A stretch of DNA of 56,036 nucleotides, taken from positions 1 through 56,036 of the forward strand of contig JAHLWJ010000001.1 of the NCBI GenBank assembly GCA_019057975.1, written 5' to 3'. Shown in pieces: positions 45,041-53,743 of this stretch (its first letter is position 1; each line of letters opens with the position of its first letter). The stretch is from Promethearchaeota archaeon. Its GTDB lineage: Archaea; Asgardarchaeota; Lokiarchaeia; Sigynarchaeales; SOKP01. Position numbers and translations under genes: made by a program. The notes under the pieces were generated by a model, which saw only the letters and a list, made by a program, of their open reading frames with translations, had not been told where the DNA came from and ran no database searches.

Positions 45041-45454
45041 TTACCAAGGGTCCCATTCTTCAGGATTCAACTCGTCCTTATCAGTTTCTTCAAAGTTTTT
45101 ATCTGAAGGTTCAAGATTAATAGGATATATGTTCTCATTTATATTAGAACCGTTGTCTAGTTCTTGGGATTTGGGTTCAAGTAGTATTGGCTCTTCATCA
45201 ATCAAACCTATTTCTTCTCCTATTACAACATCTTTAAAAGCAGAAATTAAAGAGAGAAAATTGAAAAATTCTTCTCGATTCATTTCAACTTTTATTGATT
45301 TTTCATTATTTATTAGTGCTAGTTTGATAATTCGAACTTCGCCACTAATCTCTACAGAAGTTATCTCAATATTTTCATTTCTATTTTTTAACTGAATCCT
45401 CCATGAAGTTTCTCTTGTTTTTTCAATTTCCATAATTATTTTTTCACATTCCAA
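45041..45454 (-). CDS. unknown protein with acidic C-terminal tail
   Basis: This 137-residue protein has a beta-rich first half (ETSWRIQLKNRNENIEITSVEISGEV, here cited by its ends) with FFNFLSLISAFKDVVIGEE, then a disordered acidic tail ending ETDKDELNPEEWDPW. The frame opens at TTG; the ATG at 45433 is a plausible start. The family is not recognised. It converges with the V4R gene six bases away. Confidence 0.6.
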   Translation of the reverse strand: MECEKIIMEIEKTRETSWRIQLKNRNENIEITSVEISGEVRIIKLALINNEKSIKVEMNREEFFNFLSLISAFKDVVIGEEIGLIDEEPILLEPKSQELDNGSNINENIYPINLEPSDKNFEETDKDELNPEEWDPW

Positions 45455-45517
45455 ATTAATTAAAAATCATTATTCTAGTAAAAATCATTAAATTTAAAAT
45501 TAATTCGAAATAATTTG

Positions 45518-46186
45518 TTAAACTACTAGGTTTAAATAGGATATGATGTAATATGTGAGGATAATGGTTATTATTAGAGGGGGTCGAATTTGACATAACG
45601 TTTGAAATTTGTTTTTTCTAGCATTATATATTAAATTTAATGATTTGATTAGGTATTTTCCCTCCATATAATCACATAATTCTGAATAATTAAAGAATCT
45701 ATAAAATATTTTTATATAAACTTTCTTAAGAATTGAGATTTTTGAATTAGAATTAAAGAAGAATAGAAACGAATAATTATTTTTTAAAAAATTATTGTTA
45801 ACCCAGTTTATTATGAAGTATATGACGAAAAATAACGAAAATGTTAAATAAAAAGTAAAAATAATGGTTAAATTCAAGAAAAGAATGGGATGTACGATAA
45901 AAATAAAAATGATTAATTTACCATCACTACCACCAACAATCTTTAAAAAAAAGAGTATTAGGGATAAAAATAACACAAATATTACTATAGTAATTTTCAA
46001 TAAAATAAAAAAGACAATTTTTTCAAAAAAGAAAAAATACTCAATGATATTTAACACGACAGCGAGAATATAACTGAATTTAAAGAAATTTATTGGAACT
46101 TTTCTAAATTTTAAATCAAAATAAAGAAAAACAAGGAAGAACCCATTTAAAAAGACAAAACTGATGAATAGAAACAAATTAGTCAT
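45518..46186 (-). CDS. prepilin peptidase (A24 family, FlaK/TadV-like)
   Basis: This 222-residue multi-pass membrane protein has the two Asp of the aspartic prepilin peptidases: FLYFDLKFRKVP near residue 24 and VGGSDGKLIIF near residue 88, matching the GxGD-type site as GGSD. The enzyme would cleave class III leaders of pilin-like subunits such as the Flp-like protein at 29739-29939. It lies near the pilus module on the opposite strand and follows a wHTH and Orc1 gene in the same direction (10-base gap). Confidence 0.8.
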   Translation of the reverse strand: MTNLFLFISFVFLNGFFLVFLYFDLKFRKVPINFFKFSYILAVVLNIIEYFFFFEKIVFFILLKITIVIFVLFLSLILFFLKIVGGSDGKLIIFIFIVHPILFLNLTIIFTFYLTFSLFFVIYFIINWVNNNFLKNNYSFLFFFNSNSKISILKKVYIKIFYRFFNYSELCDYMEGKYLIKSLNLIYNARKNKFQTLCQIRPPLIITIILTYYIISYLNLVV

Positions 46187-46196
46187 GTTAATGAAA

Positions 46197-46478
46197 CTAT
46201 CCTTCCCAAATCTCTATGAATTTCTTTAAACTACGTGCTTTTATATTTTCTATTTTATATCTAAAAATTTTTATCCTTCCAAACTTTTTTTCTTGGATTA
46301 AATCAAGACTTTTAAGGTGATTTAGATGTTTTGCAACATTGGAGTAATTTAATCTAGTTTTATTAATAATTAACGAAATAGTTAATTCTTCATTCTGAGC
46401 TAAAGTTTTTAGGATTTTAACTCTGGCTTTTGAACCAAATAAGTCTTCAATTAAATATTTTTCTTTAGATATAATCAT
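46197..46478 (-). CDS. ArsR-like winged-helix regulator
   Basis: This 93-residue winged-helix protein has the DLFGSKARVKILKTLAQNEE start and LTISLIINKTRLNYSNVAKHLNHLKSLDLI recognition region (cited by its ends), then a basic wing KFGRIKIFRYKI. Such archaeal domains usually bind promoter DNA as dimers. It starts at ATG two bases after the Orc1 stop, so it is probably co-transcribed with the Orc1 gene and may tune it or the following peptidase gene. Confidence 0.8.
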   Translation of the reverse strand: MIISKEKYLIEDLFGSKARVKILKTLAQNEELTISLIINKTRLNYSNVAKHLNHLKSLDLIQEKKFGRIKIFRYKIENIKARSLKKFIEIWEG

Positions 46479-46480
46479 GT

Positions 46481-47680
46481 TTAAACATCAAATCCTTTCG
46501 AATTAAGTATCTCAATAATAATGTTCTCTAATTTCGACAAGTTTATTTCTGGAATTTGAATTAAGGCTCTTCTTCCTTTTATTTTCTCACTTAAAACGTC
46601 AATTACAATTATACTTTCTCTTTTAAACTCTTGAAGATAATTCCATAGTTGAGAATTAGATCTGGGATTCAATCCTAAATTTTCGCATATAATTTGATAT
46701 CTTCTTAAAATATCTAAAAATGAAATTTTTGTATCATAAGTGCTTTTCAATCCTTTTACAATAGAAAGCAAAAAAAATAGTTTCTGTGATGAAATATACT
46801 TTAAAATATCTAAAGTTGAAAAAGGTACGATCTCTTGACTTCCGAGTCTAACACACTCAGTATTTATAAATTTCAAATCCCTATTTTCAGCAATCTTAGC
46901 AGCTTTCCATAAAACATTTAAACCATTCCGGATGTCTCCATTAATATACGTTGATTCAACAATCATTTTAATTAGATCATCAGCTATAACGTTTTCCTTT
47001 AAACTAAGATGAGCTCTATATTTTAGAATATCAAATATCTGTTTCTTAGAATAATTACTGAATTTAATAATATTTCTTTGTAATGTACTTACCGTGCTGT
47101 AGTCTAAATTATTTAAACATGAGATATCTCTTATAATTCCAATAATTGAGATTCTTTCTTGAATATTTACTGAGTCATCGTTAATTCGAGTCAATGAATA
47201 AATCAGATCTTCTCCTTTATTTATAAGATAACTTAATTCATCCAAGACAATCAAAATGTGTGTGTCCTGTTGATTCAGAAAATCAATGAGGATTTCTAGT
47301 AAATCCTGAGGAGAATATCCTCTTTTTGGAAAATTCTTATTAATTAGGTGAATAATTTTAATTAAGACTTTATAGCTAGTCCTTTCTTTTCGACAATTAA
47401 CATGGACGTATTTAATAGATACATTTCTTTCATTTGATGCTTTTTTAAGAATTTCCCCAAAATATTTTATTGTAACCGTCTTTCCAATCCCCGTTTTTCC
47501 TGTTATTAGAATTTTTCTAGAAATTGAATTTGGATCCGTTATTAGAGTTAAAAATAGTTGTGATAATAAGGATAATTCTTTATCTCGGTGTGGTAACTTA
47601 TTAGGAACGAAATTCATTTCAAGTTTGCTTTCATCTTGAAACAATGATGGTTTTTTAAGAAATTCTTCAAAATATTCCAT
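46481..47680 (-). CDS. Orc1/Cdc6 replication initiator
   Basis: This 399-residue protein has the Orc1/Cdc6 layout. An N-terminal PHRDKELSLLSQLF is followed by AAA+ Walker A ITGKTGIGKTV near residue 59, Walker B ILIVLDELSYL near residue 139 and sensor IIGIIRDIS. The lid segment has INGDIRNGLNVLWKAA near residue 247, and a C-terminal winged helix covers about residues 300-399. It would bind ORB boxes and load MCM. I see no ORB-like box in the 268 bases upstream, while a pair occurs about 15.5 kb away at 30858-31042. Confidence 0.92.
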   Translation of the reverse strand: MEYFEEFLKKPSLFQDESKLEMNFVPNKLPHRDKELSLLSQLFLTLITDPNSISRKILITGKTGIGKTVTIKYFGEILKKASNERNVSIKYVHVNCRKERTSYKVLIKIIHLINKNFPKRGYSPQDLLEILIDFLNQQDTHILIVLDELSYLINKGEDLIYSLTRINDDSVNIQERISIIGIIRDISCLNNLDYSTVSTLQRNIIKFSNYSKKQIFDILKYRAHLSLKENVIADDLIKMIVESTYINGDIRNGLNVLWKAAKIAENRDLKFINTECVRLGSQEIVPFSTLDILKYISSQKLFFLLSIVKGLKSTYDTKISFLDILRRYQIICENLGLNPRSNSQLWNYLQEFKRESIIVIDVLSEKIKGRRALIQIPEINLSKLENIIIEILNSKGFDV

Positions 47681-47948
47681 GGTCGCACTGATTAAACAAT
47701 AAGGATTTATTATAAATTTAAAAAAAGATCCCTTATAATAAAATACAGAGTATTAATTTTTTTATTATAAAACTAAGAGAGGTTAAGTGGATATCAAACC
47801 ATTTAATGAAATGTTGGTTAGATTGATCTATAGATCTTCTTGAATAATATAGATGAAAATAACTAAAATATTAATCATCTTGAAGATAGTCATCTAAAAG
47901 TATTATCATATTTATGTGTAATCTATTTAAGGATTTTTCTTAAAGAAT
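47681..47948. other. intergenic region upstream of orc1/cdc6
   Basis: This is AT-rich DNA without a gene. It contains a 12-bp perfect palindrome GATCTATAGATC at 47825-47836 and repeated ATCATCTTGAAGAT-type stretches nearby. It probably holds the orc1 promoter. No ORB box with G-string was found, so I do not call it an origin. Confidence 0.4.
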
Positions 47949-49160
47949 TCAATATCTAATGGTAATCTCAGTTAACATTTTTTTCCTTTCTTTCTTAAAT
48001 CTATATAACAAAGGAAGTGAAATTAATAATGAGATTATTGATAATGCGGTAAATAATACAACATTTGAATTTAGCGAACTGTTTGCTTCAGAGTTATATA
48101 TATTTATATTTAAAGAGGCTGTTTTATTTTCTAAATAAATAGTACCATTATATACAAAATTTAATTTCAAATCTTCAATTTCTCCAGTAAAGTTCAATAA
48201 TTCATGAGGTATACTTACCAATAAAACGCCAGAAATATCGGTATTAAATATTTGTGTGAAAATTAAGCTTTGATTCCATAAAATCTCTAATTTAATACAC
48301 TGATTATTAAGTGGTATTAACGTTCCATTGAAAAAATAATAATATTTTAGTTGAATTACCAAATCTTCCTTTTTTGCTAAATGTTCGTTATAGTTAATTA
48401 TATCAATAAATACAGGATTTTTGTCAAGTAAAATTTCATATTGAAATATCGAATCATTATAAACTTTATTTTTTAAAAAATTAAATGTAAATTTATTTAA
48501 ACCCATATTTAAATGAACCACTGATGAAATATATATTTCAATTATTCCTAAATGATTGGTAGTGAAATTATGTTGGAATATTATTGAGTTATTTACACTT
48601 ATCATGAATATTATCGATTGATTGTTTAAAAAAGAATTATTTTCAATAAATTCATCATAAAATTTTGCTGTAAAAGTTAAATCTTCACCATATTTTATTC
48701 GATCTCTAAATCCTAATAATTCGCATAATGGGATTCGCTTAAATATTATTATTTCCTTAGTTTCTCTAGGAATAGGCTGAATTGATCCCCCTCCATCCCA
48801 AATATAATGAAAAAATCTTATAAAAACAATATTAGAGTAATTCAAAAACATTGTTTTTAAATTAGTAATATTAATTATCCACTCTTCTGTAAATTGACCA
48901 ATCTCATCATACTCTGAAGAATTCCAAACAAGATTATCTAAAGAATCATAAAGATGTATTTGAATGTATCCATACTCGTTAAAAGGATTATAATCTAATT
49001 CCCATGCCGCATTTATCCTTATTTCCTCATTTGCATAATAACTATCTTTATCAACTTCTAAAAAGAGTAAATTACAATAAAAACCTTTGACATCTTTAGA
49101 AATAAAAGGAATTTCGATAAGAAAAACTAACAGAATTAGGAGTAATATTTCTTTTTTCAC
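47949..49160 (-). CDS. large cell-surface protein with Ig-like repeats and C-terminal anchor
   Basis: This 403-residue protein has an N-terminal signal or anchor segment (ILLLILLVFLIEIPFIS), a long beta-rich extracellular part with many N-glycosylation sites, and one C-terminal transmembrane helix followed by RFKKERKK. A segment beginning DSYYANEEIRINAAWELDY near residue 38 and another at REDLTFTAKFYDE-like positions resemble Ig-like surface repeats. It starts at GTG. Function is unknown; it is probably a glycosylated envelope protein. Confidence 0.7.
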   Translation of the reverse strand: MKKEILLLILLVFLIEIPFISKDVKGFYCNLLFLEVDKDSYYANEEIRINAAWELDYNPFNEYGYIQIHLYDSLDNLVWNSSEYDEIGQFTEEWIINITNLKTMFLNYSNIVFIRFFHYIWDGGGSIQPIPRETKEIIIFKRIPLCELLGFRDRIKYGEDLTFTAKFYDEFIENNSFLNNQSIIFMISVNNSIIFQHNFTTNHLGIIEIYISSVVHLNMGLNKFTFNFLKNKVYNDSIFQYEILLDKNPVFIDIINYNEHLAKKEDLVIQLKYYYFFNGTLIPLNNQCIKLEILWNQSLIFTQIFNTDISGVLLVSIPHELLNFTGEIEDLKLNFVYNGTIYLENKTASLNINIYNSEANSSLNSNVVLFTALSIISLLISLPLLYRFKKERKKMLTEITIRY

Positions 49161-49267
49161 ATCATAAATCTCTATGTCAAAGTATAAAAACCAACATAAT
49201 TACAAAAAAATTTATTTTACCAATTATTTAATTTCAAAATTATTAAAAGATAAAGTAAGTTATTGAT

Positions 49268-49462
49268 ATGGGAAAAGTAAGAACGATTTTAATTAAAAAT
49301 GTATCTAAAGAACTAATTAATAAATATCCAAATGTATTTACCACCAATTTTGAACAAAACAAAAAGCTTTTAGATAAATATCTTGAAGTAGATTCAAAAC
49401 ATTTAAGAAACCGGATTTCTGGGTATATTGTAAATTTATTAAAAATAAGAAATCGAGAATAA
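49268..49462 (+). CDS. rps17e: ribosomal protein eS17
   Basis: This 64-residue protein matches archaeal eS17, a small-subunit protein absent from bacteria. It begins MGKVRTILIKNVSKELI, continues with FTTNFEQNKKLLDKY, and ends with the highly conserved SKHLRNRISGYIVNLLK. Length and start agree with the family. It is followed 87 bases later by a ZNRD2-like zinc ribbon gene. Confidence 0.93.
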   Translation: MGKVRTILIKNVSKELINKYPNVFTTNFEQNKKLLDKYLEVDSKHLRNRISGYIVNLLKIRNRE

Positions 49463-49549
49463 TTCCTAATATATTATTGTAATTATATAGAATTATTTCA
49501 CTCTAATTATTAATGAAAAGGGATAGAAATTAACGACGATACTAAAAAA

Positions 49550-49939
49550 ATGGCCGATCTCCTTAGATCTGGTCATACGATGCTAAATATTGCTTGTCCT
49601 GTTTGTAATAATCCCGTATTTCAGGATAAAGAAGGAGAGAAATTTTGTCCAAGTTGTAATAGAAAAGTAGTAATTGTAAATGATCAGATCACTCATAATT
49701 TTGAAAAGAGAGAAATTGCTATTGAAAATAATCGAAATAGTGAAGATATACGTAATAAAGATGTTTTAAATTCATTAAATGAGGTCATTCTCAAGAAAAT
49801 GCAATGGATAATAGAAAAATTAAAAATGGAGACTCAACTTGAATTAATAAGAAATTATGTGGATATATTATCAAAACTTTACGATCTATTGAATAAAATT
49901 ACTTTTTCATTAAGGAATAATAAAAAATTGGCTCCTTAA
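49550..49939 (+). CDS. ZNRD2/SSSCA1-like zinc-ribbon protein (UPF0148)
   Basis: This 129-residue protein starts with MADLLRSGHTMLNIACPVCNN and then FCPSCNRKVV (C-x2-C ... C-x2-C near residues 22-45), the signature of the archaeal UPF0148 family related to eukaryotic SSSCA1/ZNRD2. The rest is a helical region that may form a coiled coil. The biochemical role is unknown. A purine-rich stretch precedes the ATG. Confidence 0.85.
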   Translation: MADLLRSGHTMLNIACPVCNNPVFQDKEGEKFCPSCNRKVVIVNDQITHNFEKREIAIENNRNSEDIRNKDVLNSLNEVILKKMQWIIEKLKMETQLELIRNYVDILSKLYDLLNKITFSLRNNKKLAP

Positions 49940-49996
49940 AATATTGACAAAATAACAAATAATTCATTTTATTGAAGTTATAAAAATAAGGATTAG

Positions 49997-50109
49997 TGCT
50001 TCTGCCGGGATTTGAACCCGGGTCCCGAAGGTGAGAGCCTCAGATGCTTGATCTTAATCCTATCTCACTATAAACAGGATTTAAATTGACCGGTCTACAC
50101 TACAGAAGC
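49997..50109 (-). tRNA. tRNA-Glu (CUC) with a 38-nt intron in the D-arm
   Basis: On the minus strand the acceptor GCTTCTG pairs perfectly with CAGAAGC and the T-arm is CCGGG-TTCAAAT-CCCGG. The anticodon stem TGAGG/CTTCG encloses loop CTCTCAC, giving anticodon CTC. A continuous fold is interrupted by 38 extra bases (about 50048-50085) between the D-loop GGTCAA and the D-stem 3' strand GCAT. Removing them leaves 75 nt that match the archaeal tRNA-Glu plan (TAGTGTAG D-arm). TCAA is repeated at both borders, so the exact cut is ambiguous by four bases. The intron core pairs AATCCT with AGGATT. Confidence 0.88.
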
Positions 50110-50266
50110 ACTTTTTTCTATCTTTGACTCGATATTACTCTAATTTTTATAAATTCAAATTGTTTAAAAAATTTAATTTAATTTAACAAAATAAAATGAT
50201 AGTTATAAATAGGAATCTTCAATCTCATTTTATATATCTAACTATTCTTTCAAAGAATCAATAATA

Positions 50267-51292
50267 TTAACTATTCATAAAAAAAGGCTTTAAAAGATTA
50301 ACATAATGATCTCTTATAGAATATTCAGCAATATGAGTAGCGTCAGAGATTATTTTTTGCGTTAAAACTGCTTTTTGTTTATATTCTTTTGCTAATAACT
50401 TATCTGCCAAATAAATTATAGCTCCAGTCAAAATAAAAGGATTTCTACCACCACGATGCCATATTGGTAATTCTTTCAAAATTTTCCGACACTTTTTAAG
50501 CAATTTATTTTGGAATTCATTTTTTGACCAAAGAACTCCTTTTTTTTCTAATCTTTCTAACAAATCCTTGTGATTTATAACTTGATTGGTTAACCTAATA
50601 GCATAATCTTCACTCTTGTGAGGTATTGATTCATTGTTTAAATGATGTTTATATCTTATTCCATCTCGTAAGATTAACCTAGGGTTAACGCGATGCCCAA
50701 AATTTTGAAATGCTTTTGCTATTTCATTTATAGTAATAGGAGCATTATGATATTCTTTCCTAACAGCATGAAAAATACAAAAAGCAATTAAAGAAATGTT
50801 ATTAATAATTTTTTCATCATTTCTAATTATTTTCTTATAATAATAAGCTGCATTATTACGTAAATTTTTATTTAGGTTTAGATATAATGAGATTTTATTT
50901 AAAATGTTAAAAATTCTATATTCTGTTTCATGATTTTTAATTCTTAAAAACTGAGCATAATTTTTTTTTAACCTTCTAAATAATTTCTGTTCACTAGGGG
51001 GTAAAGGTTTCCCTGTTTTATCCTTTAGGTATTTAGAATTTTCATAATCAATAAATGAACCCAAACCGCCTATAAAATCCGTTCTTTCACCCAATGCTAC
51101 ATATTGTTTACTTAAATTGCTCGTTTCATTTGCCCTATTAAAAATGAATGAAGAAGCTTTAAAAATTCCGTTAATGACCAAACCACACTCGTTGCAAATC
51201 GTTTCAAAACTATTAGGGATAATACTTCCACCACATTCAGGACACTTTTCAATTGACTTTATTTTAATTTCTTTTTGACTAATGTTAAACAC
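50267..51292 (-). CDS. second, divergent TFB
   Basis: This 341-residue protein is a TFIIB-like factor with an intact zinc ribbon (CPECGGSII...CNECGLVI near residues 18-41), a long reader region with LGERTDFIGGLGSFIDY, and two cyclin-like repeats. It is longer and more divergent than the TFB at 26671, with an extra basic stretch between ribbon and core. It starts at GTG. It probably serves a subset of promoters, as alternative TFBs do in other archaea, or is an Asgard-specific paralogue. Confidence 0.88.
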   Translation of the reverse strand: MFNISQKEIKIKSIEKCPECGGSIIPNSFETICNECGLVINGIFKASSFIFNRANETSNLSKQYVALGERTDFIGGLGSFIDYENSKYLKDKTGKPLPPSEQKLFRRLKKNYAQFLRIKNHETEYRIFNILNKISLYLNLNKNLRNNAAYYYKKIIRNDEKIINNISLIAFCIFHAVRKEYHNAPITINEIAKAFQNFGHRVNPRLILRDGIRYKHHLNNESIPHKSEDYAIRLTNQVINHKDLLERLEKKGVLWSKNEFQNKLLKKCRKILKELPIWHRGGRNPFILTGAIIYLADKLLAKEYKQKAVLTQKIISDATHIAEYSIRDHYVNLLKPFFMNS

Positions 51293-51506
51293 TAATACTG
51301 TTCAATTTTAGGTATAAGATTTCTGGTCTATTTTATATTAACTATGTAGAATGGTAGTAGTGTTAGAAGGAATATTTTTACTATTTAACGAAATTTTTAC
51401 CCTTAGGGAAGGAGGGAGAGATGATAAAATGTAAAAAATAAGGGATTTAAAATGTCTAATTTAGATTCATATTAAATAAATTTATAAAGGATTTAGGGGG
51501 TATTAA

Positions 51507-51740
51507 ATGAAAACAGATCAAAATTATGAACATATTAAAAACATTCCAATTTATAATATTGACTTATTAAGAGAAATTCAGAGAAAATTAAATGAAATTT
51601 TTCAAGGTAAAAGAGAGATCATGTATTCTGATATCATTAATTTGATAATAAGAGAAAATAAAGTAGGAGAAAATTATAATAATTTAATTTTGTGGTGTAA
51701 TTATAAGATTAGGTTAGGAGAAACTTTTGTAGAGATTTAA
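51507..51740 (+). CDS. small unknown protein
   Basis: This 77-residue protein starts at ATG after a good AGGGGG site. It looks helical (LLREIQRKLNEIFQGK, SDIINLIIRENKVG) and has no recognised domain. The segment MYSDIINLIIRENKVGE faintly recalls a ribbon-helix-helix core, but there is no clear first strand. It lies between two single genes. Confidence 0.5.
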   Translation: MKTDQNYEHIKNIPIYNIDLLREIQRKLNEIFQGKREIMYSDIINLIIRENKVGENYNNLILWCNYKIRLGETFVEI

Positions 51741-51954
51741 GTATCAATAACATATTTGATACTTCTTACTTAAAATTCATTTAGTATAAAAGTTAAAATA
51801 TTAAAAAGGAATTATAAATACTTAATTATAATAGTTCTAAATTATTTATTTTAATAATACCTAGAAATATTTTTGGTTAATCACTAATTTTAATATAAAA
51901 TATTCAAAGGAACGATTTATTCACTTTATAATTGAGTTTAAGGTAGAATTTTCT

Positions 51955-52641
51955 ATGGTTCGATTTACAGCAGATCATAAGGTTTATATAAAGATCCTCT
52001 ATTGGGGTATGGCAGGATCAGGAAAAACTACAATGGTTGACACATTATATAGATTTACAAAAGAGAACGAAAAAGACATTGCTCCAACCGGTAATTTAAC
52101 AAAGATCTCAATGGCCAGTGGCTCAACTCTTTATTTTGATAGAGGTATTTTTATGTCTACGAAACAGAAAAGCAGAGGAAAAGTTTTTTATCATGTATAT
52201 ACTGTTGCAGGACAAAGAAGGTTTTCTCCCTTAAGAAAAAAGATTTTTAAAGGAACAGATGGAGTCATTTTTGCTGTTGATTCACAAACTCATTTTTTTG
52301 AAGATAATATCGAATCTTTAAAGGAATTGAAGAATATAACAAGAGGGAAATTAATTAAAGAAATCCCTATTATCGTTATGTTAAATAAGCAGGATCTCAC
52401 AGAAGTTATTGGAGAAGAAGATTTTAAGCAAGTATTAAAAGATGAAAAACTATGGTTTGAACCTGAAGATAAATTGTATAGGTGGAATCCTATAATTTAT
52501 CCAACATGTGCACTATATGAAAAAAGAAGTAATGTGTATAGGAGTTTCTCTGAGTGTGCAAGGAGAACGGGTTTATATCAGATATATGGTGATGGTGAAG
52601 CTCCAATCGGAGATAATATTAAGGATTTTCGTGAATTTTAA
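51955..52641 (+). CDS. MglA/Ras-like small GTPase
   Basis: This 228-residue single-domain GTPase has P-loop GMAGSGKTTM near residue 18, a switch region with YTVAGQRRFSPLRKK (G3 as AGQ in place of DxxG) near residue 82, G4 MLNKQDL near residue 142, and a C-terminal helix. The absence of the canonical DxxG Asp and the GxGKTT loop place it with MglA/Rup-type GTPases rather than Rab or Arf. No prenylation motif is visible. It stands alone between unknown genes. Confidence 0.87.
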   Translation: MVRFTADHKVYIKILYWGMAGSGKTTMVDTLYRFTKENEKDIAPTGNLTKISMASGSTLYFDRGIFMSTKQKSRGKVFYHVYTVAGQRRFSPLRKKIFKGTDGVIFAVDSQTHFFEDNIESLKELKNITRGKLIKEIPIIVMLNKQDLTEVIGEEDFKQVLKDEKLWFEPEDKLYRWNPIIYPTCALYEKRSNVYRSFSECARRTGLYQIYGDGEAPIGDNIKDFREF

Positions 52642-52990
52642 AAAATTTTACACCATGTTTTTTATTTGATTTTGTTTTTAATTAGTAATCCTAGTATCAA
52701 ATTGTTATTTAAATAGCTTAAGTTATAAGGGAAACTTAAGGTTGTAAATATTCTATGAAAATGACTGGACAAGGATGATCTACGAGAAGTAGGAATGATA
52801 ACTTATAGTTACTTTGAGGATTATAAAAACCTTAACTCCCTTAAATAAACTTTACTATATTTAAATAAAATATAAATATATTCCATCATTATAATTGATA
52901 AATTTTATAAATAATTGAAGTGAGTAAAGAACGGGTTTATATAATAGAATAAAAGATAGCTTACCTGAACAATTTTCAATTTTTCAACTA
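52642..52990. other. intergenic region without a recognised gene
   Basis: These 350 bases after the GTPase gene are mostly AT-rich. A slightly less AT-rich patch (52755-52800) contains GATGAT and ATGATAA words that faintly recall C/D-box RNA, but no D-box pair fits. No tRNA or hairpin is seen. Confidence 0.4.
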
Positions 52991-53116
52991 ATGAGTGTCT
53001 TAGGAATAGATGCTTCAGAAGTAAGGAAAGTCAGAAACTTATTAAATCAATTTGTTTTGTATGGTTATATTAAAAGAACTTCGAAAAATATGTACCAGAA
53101 AATTGAAAACAAATAG
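52991..53116 (+). CDS. possible winged-helix fragment (41 residues)
   Basis: From ATG this encodes 41 residues beginning MSVLGIDASEVRKVRNLLNQ and ending in a basic stretch, which reads like the recognition helix and wing of a winged-helix domain. The same frame is open further upstream (IKDSLPEQFSIFQL) without a start codon. A GTG frame at 52920 (VSKERVYIIE) ends nearby, so a longer gene may have been broken by a small frameshift. Confidence 0.35.
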   Translation: MSVLGIDASEVRKVRNLLNQFVLYGYIKRTSKNMYQKIENK

Positions 53117-53131
53117 TAAAATAAAAATTAA

Positions 53132-53743
53132 TTAATTACTTACTTCTAAATTTAATATTAGCTGAGGAAATATAAATTTAATTAATTGGCTAAATGAATC
53201 CAACACACCTTCTCCTTTTATTGCTGCTGTTTTTTTTAAAGAGAGTTGTTTAAATTTCGTATATTCAATACACGAGATAAATTCAGCTTCTTGTAACTTA
53301 TTCATTTGAGTTAAATCATATTTATTTAATGATATGACAATAGGGATATTATAAATTTCATGACCAAATAATTTCTCTAATTCATTCCATGACCTTAAAT
53401 TATGTTCTAAGCATTCCTTTTGAGAATCAACTACAAATATTATTCCATCTACTCCGTTTAATGTCGCTGGTCTTGTACTGGCATAAAAATCCTGACCCGT
53501 TGCGGAATAAATTAAAAATTTTAAGTTCCATTTAGCCCCTTTAAACTTTAGTACACCAAAATCAAAAAGTAATGTCCGCCCCACTGTACTCTCAATAGAT
53601 TTCAATGTGTTTTCTTTATTAAAACAAGAAAATAGAGATTTCACTGAAGTTGTTTTTCCTGACATAGCAGGACCATAATAGACTATTTTAACCTGTAAGG
53701 TTTTATTTTCAAAATCAAATATCATGTTTAGTTCTAACCCCAT
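53132..53743 (-). CDS. MglA-like small GTPase
   Basis: This 203-residue MglA-family GTPase has P-loop YYGPAMSGKTTSVKSL near residue 22, SIESTVGRTLLFDFG near residue 49 (switch I with the family GRTLxFDF), YSATGQDFY near residue 79 (switch II) and LNKYDLTQ near residue 127. In bacteria MglA sets cell polarity with the roadblock protein MglB as its GAP. Here a roadblock protein is the first gene of the same operon. Its ATG overlaps the end of the 298-aa gene by ten bases. No lipid-attachment motif is seen. Confidence 0.9.
   Translation of the reverse strand: MGLELNMIFDFENKTLQVKIVYYGPAMSGKTTSVKSLFSCFNKENTLKSIESTVGRTLLFDFGVLKFKGAKWNLKFLIYSATGQDFYASTRPATLNGVDGIIFVVDSQKECLEHNLRSWNELEKLFGHEIYNIPIVISLNKYDLTQMNKLQEAEFISCIEYTKFKQLSLKKTAAIKGEGVLDSFSQLIKFIFPQLILNLEVSN

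Noticed and set aside
47825..47836. GATCTATAGATC palindrome upstream of orc1 as an origin box
   Set aside because: It lacks the TTCCAnTGGAAA core and the G-string of ORB elements, and no second copy is found beside it.
49997..50109. A long-variable-arm tRNA (Leu or Ser) at this site
   Set aside because: The acceptor GCTTCTG/CAGAAGC and a TGAGG-CTCTCAC-CTTCG anticodon arm give tRNA-Glu with a four-base variable region once 38 bases are removed; no variable stem exists.
52755..52830. C/D-box-like RNA with GATGAT and ATGATAA words
   Set aside because: No matching CTGA D boxes at the right distances and no terminal stem.
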